DNA of 30,702 nt from Euzebya sp051004735 (lineage in GTDB: Bacteria > Actinomycetota > Nitriliruptoria > Euzebyales > Euzebyaceae). Below, in pieces: positions 7,718 through 14,924 of the stretch. Where the stretch lies: the NCBI GenBank assembly GCA_051004735.1, contig JBPCKA010000050.1, forward strand, positions 1 to 30,702. The letters run 5' to 3'. The translations under genes and the position numbers were made by a program. Below the pieces are notes generated by a model, which saw nothing but the letters and a program-made list of their open reading frames with translations, ran no database searches and was not told where the DNA came from. Within the stretch, counting starts at the first letter, position 1, and every line of letters begins with the position of its first letter.

Positions 7718-8364
7718 GGCGCGGGTACCGGCAGCGCCGCCGGCGCACGTGCCACATCACCGTCGCCGGCGCGGGCATGCACCGTTGCGGCGATCTCGGC
7801 CGCCACCACGTCGTGCGGGCGGTCGGGGGTCACGGTGATCCAGTGGTCGGGGTCGGCCGCAGCCATTGCGCGGAAGCCTTCGATGACCCGATCGTGGAAC
7901 GCCTCCCCCGCCCGCTCGAAGCGGTCGAGGTCACGCCCGGCGAGCCGGGACGCCAGCACGGCCGGAGGCGCGTCGAGGAAGACGACCAGTGACGGCCAGC
8001 ACCCGTCGGCCGCCCAATCGTTGACTCGCTGCAGCTCGTCGAGATCGAGCCCGCGGCCGTAGCCCTGGTAGGCGAGCGTCGAGTAGACGCTGCGGTCGCT
8101 GACCACGGCGCGGCCAGCGGCCAGGGCCGGGCGCACGACACGGGCCAGGTGCTGGGCCCGGTCGGCTGCCGCGATCAGCGCTTCGGCCCGGTCGTCGAGA
8201 TCGACGACGGAGTTGTCGTGGAGGATGGCGCGCAGCCGCCGGCCGATGTCCGTCCCGCCCGTCTCCCGCGTCAGGACGGCGTCGAGCGTGACGGCCAGCC
8301 TGGCGGCGTGGGTCGATTTGCCGCAGCCCTCAGCGCCCTCGAACGCCACGTACAACCCGGCCAT
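7714..8364 (-). CDS. tmk: thymidylate kinase
   Basis: A 216-aa dTMP kinase making dTDP from dTMP and ATP for DNA synthesis. The P-loop is FEGAEGCGKST (residues 8-18). The substrate-site segment is TRETGGTDIGRRLRAIL, and the DR motif lies in VVSDRSVYSTLAYQGYGRG, with Ser where the more usual Tyr, Phe or Trp occurs. The LID region is SRLAGRDLDRFERAGEAFHD. The longer upstream frame (to 8679) runs antiparallel into topA and is Arg-rich, so it is rejected. ATG 8364 follows a TAGCGT hexamer by 7 nt; GTG 8373 is an in-frame alternative. It lies 112 nt downstream of topA and overlaps holB by 4 nt, which suggests a tmk-holB transcript with its own promoter. Confidence 0.94.
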   Translation of the reverse strand: MAGLYVAFEGAEGCGKSTHAARLAVTLDAVLTRETGGTDIGRRLRAILHDNSVVDLDDRAEALIAAADRAQHLARVVRPALAAGRAVVSDRSVYSTLAYQGYGRGLDLDELQRVNDWAADGCWPSLVVFLDAPPAVLASRLAGRDLDRFERAGEAFHDRVIEGFRAMAAADPDHWITVTPDRPHDVVAAEIAATVHARAGDGDVARAPAALPVPAP

Positions 8365-8371
8365 CGCGATC

Positions 8372-8377
8372 ACGCTA
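8372..8377 (-). promoter_or_regulatory. predicted -10 (TAGCGT) of a leaderless tmk-holB transcript
   Basis: On the minus strand TAGCGT is followed by 7 nt and then ATG 8364. No Shine-Dalgarno sequence is present. This agrees with a separate promoter in the 112-nt topA-tmk gap. Confidence 0.45.
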
Positions 8378-8476
8378 ACGGCCCACCCGAACCGCCCCCG
8401 AGACCCCCCATCCGAGGCTTTCGTCCACCGGAGGGTTTGCCGCCCGCGCGGGGTGCGCGAAAACCCCGATGTGAGT

Positions 8477-11155
8477 TCAGCGCTTGCGCGCGGCGGCCTT
8501 CCTCGGGGCCGCTGCCTTCTTGCTCTTCGCCGCTGCCTTTTTGGCGGGTGCCTTGCGGGCCGGGCGCTTGGTGCTGACGCCGCCCTTCGCCGCCACCTGC
8601 TCGCGGCGCACGGCCAGCAGTTCGTAGGCGCGCTCCGGGGCCATCGTGTCGATGCGGTCGCCCTTGCCGATCGACGCATTTGTTTCGCCGTCGGTGACGT
8701 ACACGCCGAACTTGCCGTCCTTGGCGACGACCGGTCGCTCGCTCACGGGATCGGTGCCGAACTCGCGCAGCGGCCCTTTGGCGGCCAGGTTCTGATTGCC
8801 GCGCCGGTACACCTTCGGCTGGCTGAAGATCTCGACCGCCTCGTCCAGCGTGATCGTCAGCAAGCGCTCCTCGTTGTCGATGTTGCGGTAGTCCTTGTCC
8901 TTTTGCACATACGGCCCGTAGCGCCCGTTGTTGGCCAGGATCGCCACCCCGTCGGCCGGGTCCTCACCCAACCGGCGCGGCAGCCTCAGCAAGGCCGCCG
9001 CCTCCTCGAGCGTGATGCGCTCGAGGACCATCGTCTTGAACAGGCTGGCCATCTTCGGCTTCTCCAGCCCCGGCGGCAGATCGTCGGCGGAACCCCACTG
9101 CACATACGGCCCGTAGCGGCCATTCTTGGCGAACACCGGGAACCCGTCGAGCTGGCCGATCGGCTCGTCCGAGCGCGGCGCCGCCAACAGCTCCAGTGCC
9201 GTGGCCAACGTCAGCTCGTCCGGCGCCAACTCTTCTGGCACGCCGGCGGTGTCCTCGCCGCGCTTGACGTACGGGCCGTACCTGCCCGGCTTGACGACGA
9301 CCTCGTTGCCGTCGTCGTCGGTGCCCAGGCTGAACGTGTTGATCGTCGCCGCGTCGATCTCGCCCAGGTTCTCCTCGACGAGCCGCTTGAGGCCGGGCAG
9401 CTGACCGTCGCCGAAGTAGAACGACTGCAGCCACTGCTCTTTCTGCTGGCGGCCAGCGGCGATCAGATCGAGGTCGTCGTCGATCTTCGCCGTGAAGTCG
9501 TAGTCGACGAGCTCGTCGAAGTGCTGTTCCAGCAGGTTGACGACGGCGAACGCCGTCCATGTGGGCACGAGTGCCTGACCCTTTTTCCAGACGTAGCCAC
9601 GGTCCTGCACGGTCTGGATGATCGAGGCCCAGGTCGACGGCCGTCCGATCTCCAGCTCTTCCAGCCGCTTGATCAGTGCGGCCTCGGTGTAGCGCGCCGG
9701 TGGGCTCGTGGCGTGACCCTGCGGTTCCAGTGCGGCGACGGGCACGACGTCGCCATTGGCCAGCGGCGGCAGCAATGCCTCGCGCTCGTCGTCGGTGTCG
9801 CCCTCGTCACGCGATTCGACGTACACCTGGCGGTACCCGGGGAACGTGATCGTCGTCCCCGCCGCGCCGAACGCGGCATCTGAGCCGTCGGTCGCTGTTG
9901 CGCCAAGACGCACGGTCACCGTCGTGCCCGTGGCGTCGGCCATCTGCGAGGCCAGCGTGCGCTGCCAGATCATGCGGCACAGCGACATCTCCTGGCTGTC
10001 CAGCCCGCCGCGCACCTGCTGCGGCAAGCGCAGCGGCGTCGTCGGGCGGATCGCCTCGTGGGCCTCCTGCGCGTTCTTGCTGGTCTTGGAGTAGCGACGG
10101 GGCTTGTCGAGCGCGTAGCGCTGCCCGTAGTCGGTCGTGATGAGCTCGCCCAGCTCGCCCAGCGCCGTGTTCGACAGGTTCGTCGAGTCGGTGCGCATGT
10201 AGGAGATGAGCCCCGTCGGGCCCTCGGTTCCCAACGCGATGCCCTCGTACAACTGCTGCGCGATGCGCATGGTGCGGCCCGGGGCGTACCCCAGCTTGCG
10301 TTCCGCCTCCTGCTGCAGCGTCGAGGTGGTGAACGGCGGCGCCGGGTTCCGCTTGGTCTCGCGCCTGGTGACGTCGGTGACCGTCCACTGCTCGACACCA
10401 CGGGTCGCGTTCTCGAGCTCGCGCGCCTGGTCGGCGTCGCGGATCACGCGCAGCTTGCCGGCGCGGTTGCGCTCGACCGCCTCGTCGTACTTCTTCGGGT
10501 CGGTGATGCGCTGCCCGTCGACGGTGTGCAGCTCCGACGCGAACGGGGTGTCGTCGCGGTCGAAGTCGCCGTGCAGGCTCCAGTACTCCTGCGCAAGGAA
10601 CCGGCGGATCTCGTCCTCGCGGTCGACGATCATGCGCAGCGCCACCGACTGCACGCGGCCGGCGGAGATGCCGCTGGCCACGTTGCGCCAGAGGGTGGGT
10701 GACACGCGGTAGCCGACGATGCGGTCGACCGCGCGCCGTGCCTGCTGGGCGTCGACCAGGTGCTGGTCGATACGGCGGGGCTGGTCGAACGCGGCGAGCA
10801 CCGCGTCGCGGGTGATCTCGCTGAACACCACACGGTTGCTGCTGGTCGTGTCGATGTTGGCGACCTTGGCGACGTGCCACGCGATCGCCTCGCCCTCGCG
10901 GTCGAGGTCGGTCGCGAGGAACACCTGCTCGGCGGTCTTGGCCGCCTTGCGGATCGACGTCACGACCTTCGAGGAGCTCTTGGGCACCTCGTAGCGCAAC
11001 GCGACCTCGTCGCCGGACGCCTCGATCGCAAAGTCGCTGCGGGGCAGGTCACGCACGTGACCGACCGACGCCAGCACCTTGTAGTTGCTGCCGAGGTACT
11101 TCTCGATCGTCTTCGCCTTCGCCGGCGACTCGACGATCACAAGGTTCTTCGCCAC
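8477..11155 (-). CDS. topA: DNA topoisomerase I (type IA)
   Basis: An 892-aa enzyme that relaxes negative supercoils by single-strand passage. The TOPRIM domain opens with NLVIVESPAKAKTIEKYLG (Glu9) and contains the acidic triad in ATDLDREGEAIAW (D83, D85, E87). The active-site Tyr319 is in GLISYMRTDSTNLS. Other family motifs are SAGRVQSVALR and KNAQEAHEAIRPT. The C-terminal part has four short repeats instead of zinc fingers (GRYGPYVKRG, GRYGPYVQWG, GRYGPYVQKD, GKFGVYVTDG), as in mycobacterial TopA. It ends in a Lys/Ala-rich tail (KAPAKKAAAKSKKAA), probably for DNA binding and processivity. GTG 11155 starts directly at VAKNLVIVESPAK; the 12 further upstream codons are not conserved-looking. 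It is followed by tmk and preceded by the dGTPase-like gene. Confidence 0.96.
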   Translation of the reverse strand: MAKNLVIVESPAKAKTIEKYLGSNYKVLASVGHVRDLPRSDFAIEASGDEVALRYEVPKSSSKVVTSIRKAAKTAEQVFLATDLDREGEAIAWHVAKVANIDTTSSNRVVFSEITRDAVLAAFDQPRRIDQHLVDAQQARRAVDRIVGYRVSPTLWRNVASGISAGRVQSVALRMIVDREDEIRRFLAQEYWSLHGDFDRDDTPFASELHTVDGQRITDPKKYDEAVERNRAGKLRVIRDADQARELENATRGVEQWTVTDVTRRETKRNPAPPFTTSTLQQEAERKLGYAPGRTMRIAQQLYEGIALGTEGPTGLISYMRTDSTNLSNTALGELGELITTDYGQRYALDKPRRYSKTSKNAQEAHEAIRPTTPLRLPQQVRGGLDSQEMSLCRMIWQRTLASQMADATGTTVTVRLGATATDGSDAAFGAAGTTITFPGYRQVYVESRDEGDTDDEREALLPPLANGDVVPVAALEPQGHATSPPARYTEAALIKRLEELEIGRPSTWASIIQTVQDRGYVWKKGQALVPTWTAFAVVNLLEQHFDELVDYDFTAKIDDDLDLIAAGRQQKEQWLQSFYFGDGQLPGLKRLVEENLGEIDAATINTFSLGTDDDGNEVVVKPGRYGPYVKRGEDTAGVPEELAPDELTLATALELLAAPRSDEPIGQLDGFPVFAKNGRYGPYVQWGSADDLPPGLEKPKMASLFKTMVLERITLEEAAALLRLPRRLGEDPADGVAILANNGRYGPYVQKDKDYRNIDNEERLLTITLDEAVEIFSQPKVYRRGNQNLAAKGPLREFGTDPVSERPVVAKDGKFGVYVTDGETNASIGKGDRIDTMAPERAYELLAVRREQVAAKGGVSTKRPARKAPAKKAAAKSKKAAAPRKAAARKR

Positions 11156-11284
11156 ACCATCTCCCACATCTGCCACCACTGGCTGGAGCACGCTCGCGGA
11201 CCGCGCGTCGTCCGCTGTCGTCGTCCGCCCGGCCCGGTGGTCCCCCGAACGTTGGTCCGGCAGCGCCGCTGGGCTCTGCCTCTT

Positions 11285-11295
11285 TACTGACAGTA
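11285..11295. promoter_or_regulatory. short palindrome upstream of topA
   Basis: TACTGACAGTA is a perfect 5-bp inverted repeat (TACTG/CAGTA) around one base, in the 165-nt gap between the dGTPase stop and topA. The size and position suit a repressor site or part of a topA promoter, but no matching regulator or -35 was identified. Confidence 0.25.
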
Positions 11296-11320
11296 CCGCG
11301 CCTGGTGCATCGAGCAGCGT

Positions 11321-12334
11321 TCAGCGGTCGAGCACAGCCAGCGCTGTGGCACCACCGATGCGTTCGGCATGGACCGTCAGCGCGAACCGGTCGGTCATGC
11401 CCGCAACATAGTCGGCCACCTGCCGCAGCGGGTCGGCGTCGTGTTCACGGTAGCTGTCGGGAATGTCCTGCGGGTGGTCCAGGTGATACTCCACCAGCCG
11501 CCTGGTGACGGCCATCACGGCATCCTTGTGCACCTCCAGTGCCGGACTGAGGTAGACCCGCTCGAACATGAACGCACGCAGGTCGTGCATCATTCCCGCC
11601 ATCTGCGGCTCCATGTCGAGCGTGTCCGTCGCAATGGTGTGGTCGACCACGGCGCGGAGCAACCGGCCGATCCACCCGCCACCCGGCGATCCCAGGCGCG
11701 CCAGGACCTGCGGAGGAAGATCACCCGGTGCCAGCAGACCCGCGCGCACCGCGTCACGGGCGTCGTGTGTGAGATAGGCGATGCGGTCGGCCCAGCGCAC
11801 GCACTGCGCCTCGGGGGTCGCCGGGGGTGGGGAGACCTTCCAGGTGTGGGCCCGGATGCCGTCGCGCACCTCCCACGTCAGGTTCTCGGGTTCGAGGATG
11901 TCGAAGATGCGCACGCCCTGGGCACCGTGCTGCCAGCCGGGAATGAACTCGGCCAGCACGTCCTCGCCCGCGTGTCCGAACGGCGTGTGGCCGACGTCGT
12001 GGCCGAGCGCGATCGCCTCGACAAGCGGTTCGTTGAGCCCGAGCGCCGCACCGATCGCGCGGCCGACCTGTGTCACCTGCAACGCGTGTGTCAGGCGTGT
12101 GACGTAGTGATCGCCATCGGGGTGGATGAACACCTGGGTCTTGTGCTTGAGGCGGCGGAACGCCTTGGAGTGCAGGATGCGGTCGCGGTCGACCTCGAAG
12201 CAGGTGCGTTCGGAATCTGGATCCTCGGGCCGGGTGCGGCCACGCGACCGCCGCGACCGCGTCGCCGCCGGCGCCAGTTGTTCCTCCTGCACCTGCCGTA
12301 TCGACCGATCGCGGTACATGTACTGAGCAGGCAT
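11321..12334 (-). CDS. dGTPase-like HD-domain dNTP triphosphohydrolase
   Basis: A 337-aa HD-superfamily enzyme of the Dgt/SAMHD1 type, which splits dNTPs into nucleoside and triphosphate. Metal-site residues are all visible: His83 in TRLTHALQV, His112-Asp113 in GHDVGHTPFGHAGED, and Asp183 in RWADRIAYLTHD. The segment FRRLKHKTQVFIHPDGDHYV is the conserved substrate-side stretch. A Ser/Arg-rich loop at residues 25-36 is probably disordered. The length is on the short side for the family. ATG 12334 has no ribosome site, but TAGGCT ends 9 nt upstream. In many actinobacteria this gene sits before dnaG; here it precedes topA on the same strand, 165 nt away. The choice of in vivo substrate cannot be read from sequence. 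Confidence 0.9.
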   Translation of the reverse strand: MPAQYMYRDRSIRQVQEEQLAPAATRSRRSRGRTRPEDPDSERTCFEVDRDRILHSKAFRRLKHKTQVFIHPDGDHYVTRLTHALQVTQVGRAIGAALGLNEPLVEAIALGHDVGHTPFGHAGEDVLAEFIPGWQHGAQGVRIFDILEPENLTWEVRDGIRAHTWKVSPPPATPEAQCVRWADRIAYLTHDARDAVRAGLLAPGDLPPQVLARLGSPGGGWIGRLLRAVVDHTIATDTLDMEPQMAGMMHDLRAFMFERVYLSPALEVHKDAVMAVTRRLVEYHLDHPQDIPDSYREHDADPLRQVADYVAGMTDRFALTVHAERIGGATALAVLDR

Positions 12335-12343
12335 GATGGTCCG

Positions 12344-12349
12344 AGCCTA
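12344..12349 (-). promoter_or_regulatory. predicted -10 (TAGGCT) for the dGTPase-like gene
   Basis: TAGGCT on the minus strand ends 9 nt before ATG 12334, giving a leader of only a few nucleotides or none. There is no Shine-Dalgarno sequence. Confidence 0.35.
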
Positions 12350-12615
12350 TGCCCACGGCGCACGCTCGTGCCGAACCGGCCACCTGACCGGTCGACGCGG
12401 ACTGCAGCAGACATCGGGGGGCACCGGCGACCGGCGCGCCGTCAGCCGGGATGTGAGAGCTCGTGCCGGTAGGGGGCTCGACAAGGGAGCGTGACCAGGT
12501 GGATGCATCGCAAGGCGGCGGAGGAGAACGTACCGGGGTTGTACGTGCGACGACGGCAACGACGCGAGGCGCCGGCTGGGAAACGCGAGCCGAGCAGCCC
12601 TATCGGCGCGAGCTC

Positions 12616-12623
12616 TAAGGAGG
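12616..12623 (+). promoter_or_regulatory. strong ribosome binding site of the exporter ATPase
   Basis: TAAGGAGG is a full match to the anti-Shine-Dalgarno core. The nearest in-frame start is TTG 12636, 12 nt on, a slightly long spacing. It fixes the start of the ATPase despite the rare codon. Confidence 0.6.
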
Positions 12624-12635
12624 CAGGTCGAGGTC

Positions 12636-14921
12636 TTGGTCGCACGTCGACAGTCGACACCCCGTGGCGACAGCGACGGGACGACCGCCTGCGTCGCGGA
12701 CGGTCTCAGCAAGATATACGGACGGCGCGACACAGCCGTGCAGGCGCTGCGGGACGTCACGCTGCAGATCCCCGGCGGCGAGTTCACCGCGATCATGGGA
12801 CCATCGGGCTCGGGCAAATCGACTCTGCTGCACTGCCTGGCGGCGCTGGACACGCCGACGTCGGGCCGCGTGTTCCTGGGAACCACCGAGTTGACGGCAC
12901 TCAGCAGGCGCCAGCAGGCACAGGTGCGACGGGACCGCATCGGCTTCGTATTCCAGGCGTTCAACCTGGTCCCGACGCTCGACGCGATCGAGAACATCAC
13001 CCTGCCGCAACTGCTCGCCGGCCGGCGTCCCGACCAGCAGTGGCTGGACTACGTGGTGGCCCAGATCGGCCTCGGCGACCGGTTGCACCACCGACCGAGC
13101 GAACTGTCGGGTGGCCAGCAGCAACGGGTCGCGTTGGCGCGCGCGCTGGCCGGACGGCCGGAGGTGATCTTCGCCGACGAGCCAACCGGTAACCTCGACA
13201 CGACGGCGAGCGCCGAGATGCTACGACTGCTGCGCGACGCCGTTGACCAGTTCGACCAGACGGTCGTCGTGGTCACACACGATCCGACGATCGCCGCGCA
13301 CGCCGACCGCATTCTGTTCTTCACCGACGGACGGGTGGTCGACGAGACGGACCAGCCAGATGTGGATAGCGTGCTCGCGCGCACGCGCCACCTGGACGGC
13401 ACCGGCGGCGACAGCGGCAACGGGCACATGCCGGAACGATCAGATGGGCAGGACACCATGCGGAGCCGAAGGCGTCGGCAACCTGATGAGCAGACCCCCG
13501 GGCGACCGATGGTCGGCTCTGACGATGAGATCGAGGTCGCACGTCAGGAACGGTGGCTGCAGCGCATCCGCCAGCAGTTCGACGCCGAGCAACCCCCGAC
13601 GCCCGACACCGATGACCGGGGACCGGCGCGTGAGACTCTGGCCAGCGCGCCCCCCACTGCACAGCACACCCACGACGCGCAGCACACCAACGGTCGTCCC
13701 GACCGCGACGACCGGCAGGACCTCGACGACCGGCAGGACCGCGACGACCGGCACGACCGCGACGACCGGCAGGTCGAGGCCGCAGCACCCGACCGCACCC
13801 ACGACGCCGCCGGCTGGCTGCCGCCGGAGCGGTCGTGGTCCGACCTCGCCACCGGACACGACAGCGCTGTCGACGACCGTGACACCCAGCCCGCCGAGCC
13901 GGTGCCCTGGTCGCGGCCACACGCCGATCATGACCCGGAACCGGAGCCGACCCCGCCTACCGCCACCGACGGACGGGATGTCGAATCCGACCCGTGGGCC
14001 CCACCGGACCGGACCCGGGCCGAGGAGTACCACAGCGGAGCAGGCGGCGCCCGGCGATCCCGCAGCGGGCGAGGCGGCGACGACGTATGGACGACCTCGC
14101 CACCGTGGACACGCCGACAGGCGCAAGGCGATGAGGCGGCCGCAGCCGACGATGCCGCCGAGACCGACGGTGACGCCGCGGAGCATCAGCACCGCGAACC
14201 ACCGGCGTGGCGGCCACCCCACTCCCCCGACGACACCGACCCCCACAACCCGCCCGCCTGGCAACAGCCCGAGCACGCGGACGAGCACGACGATCGGCAG
14301 CCCGACCCCCACAACCCGCCCGCCTGGCAACAGCCCGAGCACGCGGACGAGCACGACGATCGGCAGCCCGCCGCCGACACCGACCCGTGGAGCGCGGTGT
14401 GGGACGCCAACCTCGGTGCAGATGTCGCCGAGGTGTGGACGCCTGCGTTCGATGCCGGCCTGCCGGCCTTCGACACGGACATCCCCGCTCCGCCGATCAC
14501 CGCCGCGGACGACGCGGACGCCACCGACGTCCCCGCCTACGGCAAGGGACACCAGCCCACCCCCGCGGACGCCGACGACACCGCAGTCGAGCCACCGGCG
14601 GACGCCGACGACACCGCAGTCGAGCCACCGGCGGACGCCGACGACGCGCCGTCGCCGCTCGACACCGACACCGCCACCCACACCAACGGGCACCGCCCCA
14701 CGCCCACCCACGACGACGACACCGCCGCCGTCCCGGCGGCGTTGGCCTCGCTGCGCAGCGCACGCCGCCCCGACCAGCCCCCCGACCCGCTCGACGCACT
14801 CCAGTCGCTGCAGGCGCAACTCGAGCGGCTGGGATCCGGTCGGCGTTCCGGACGACCGCGTCCCCCCCGGTCGACGCCGCGTGATTCAGGTGCCGACACG
14901 GATCGACGCGAGCGGCGCTGA
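12636..14921 (+). CDS. MacB/LolD-type ABC exporter ATPase with a ~500-aa disordered tail
   Basis: A 761-aa protein. Residues 20-245 are a standard MacB/LolD-class ATPase: Walker A GPSGSGKST (55-63), QAFNLVPTLDAIENITLP, signature LSGGQQQR (157-164), Walker B VIFADEPTGNLD (177-188) and H-loop His215. Normal members stop near 230-260 residues. Here a tail of about 500 residues follows, rich in Asp, Pro, Thr, His and Arg, with no domain. It contains four DRDDRQ-type hexads (356-379), two identical 22-residue repeats (535-578), an 11-residue ADADDTAVEPP repeat (644-665), and many short Trp motifs (WLPPERSW, VPWSRP, DPWAPP, SPPWTRR, PAWRPP, PPAWQQP twice, DPWSAVW). Two possible helices occur: one near 297-318 (EIEVARQERWLQRIRQQF), one near the end (LDALQSLQAQLERLG), followed by a basic C-terminus. 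Its stop is 3 nt before the permease ATG. Start TTG 12636. Confidence 0.85.
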   Translation: MVARRQSTPRGDSDGTTACVADGLSKIYGRRDTAVQALRDVTLQIPGGEFTAIMGPSGSGKSTLLHCLAALDTPTSGRVFLGTTELTALSRRQQAQVRRDRIGFVFQAFNLVPTLDAIENITLPQLLAGRRPDQQWLDYVVAQIGLGDRLHHRPSELSGGQQQRVALARALAGRPEVIFADEPTGNLDTTASAEMLRLLRDAVDQFDQTVVVVTHDPTIAAHADRILFFTDGRVVDETDQPDVDSVLARTRHLDGTGGDSGNGHMPERSDGQDTMRSRRRRQPDEQTPGRPMVGSDDEIEVARQERWLQRIRQQFDAEQPPTPDTDDRGPARETLASAPPTAQHTHDAQHTNGRPDRDDRQDLDDRQDRDDRHDRDDRQVEAAAPDRTHDAAGWLPPERSWSDLATGHDSAVDDRDTQPAEPVPWSRPHADHDPEPEPTPPTATDGRDVESDPWAPPDRTRAEEYHSGAGGARRSRSGRGGDDVWTTSPPWTRRQAQGDEAAAADDAAETDGDAAEHQHREPPAWRPPHSPDDTDPHNPPAWQQPEHADEHDDRQPDPHNPPAWQQPEHADEHDDRQPAADTDPWSAVWDANLGADVAEVWTPAFDAGLPAFDTDIPAPPITAADDADATDVPAYGKGHQPTPADADDTAVEPPADADDTAVEPPADADDAPSPLDTDTATHTNGHRPTPTHDDDTAAVPAALASLRSARRPDQPPDPLDALQSLQAQLERLGSGRRSGRPRPPRSTPRDSGADTDRRERR
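13701..13772 (+). repeat. 18-bp tandem repeat, four copies, in frame
   Basis: Four consecutive 18-bp units (13701, 13719, 13737, 13755) of gaccgcgacgaccggcag type encode DRDDRQ, DLDDRQ, DRDDRH and DRDDRQ in the ATPase tail. The unit length is a multiple of 3, so the frame is kept. Confidence 0.9.
14238..14369 (+). repeat. 66-bp perfect tandem duplication, in frame
   Basis: Two directly adjoining 66-bp copies (14238-14303 and 14304-14369) appear identical at every base. Each encodes 22 residues beginning DPHNPPAWQQPEHADEHDD. Identity at synonymous sites points to a recent duplication or ongoing homogenisation within the ATPase tail. Confidence 0.92.
14565..14630 (+). repeat. 33-bp tandem repeat, two copies plus a partial third
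   Basis: Units at 14565-14597 and 14598-14630 encode ADADDTAVEPP. A third, shortened unit (ADADDAP) starts at 14631. The frame is kept. Confidence 0.88.
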
Positions 14922-14924
14922 CGC

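Larger units (their letters stand above)
12335..12635. other. divergent intergenic region between dGTPase and ABC exporter genes
   Basis: About 300 nt separate the two divergent genes. The dGTPase -10 lies at its left end and an unusually strong ribosome site (TAAGGAGG) at its right end. A plus-strand frame from 12491/12503 crosses it but looks like a shadow. I see no RNA gene and no clear promoter for the exporter. Confidence 0.4.

Noticed and set aside
8213..9883. 556-aa plus-strand open frame opposite topA
   Set aside because: An antisense shadow of a confidently identified gene in high-GC DNA; its protein is Arg/Leu/Val-rich with no domain.
12491..13192. Small gene starting in the dGTPase/exporter gap
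   Set aside because: The frame runs through the ATPase gene out of phase; no ribosome site at good spacing and no recognisable protein.
13701..14640. Possible CRISPR array in the tandem repeats
   Set aside because: Repeats are directly adjacent without spacers, vary in unit length and keep the reading frame; no cas genes are present.
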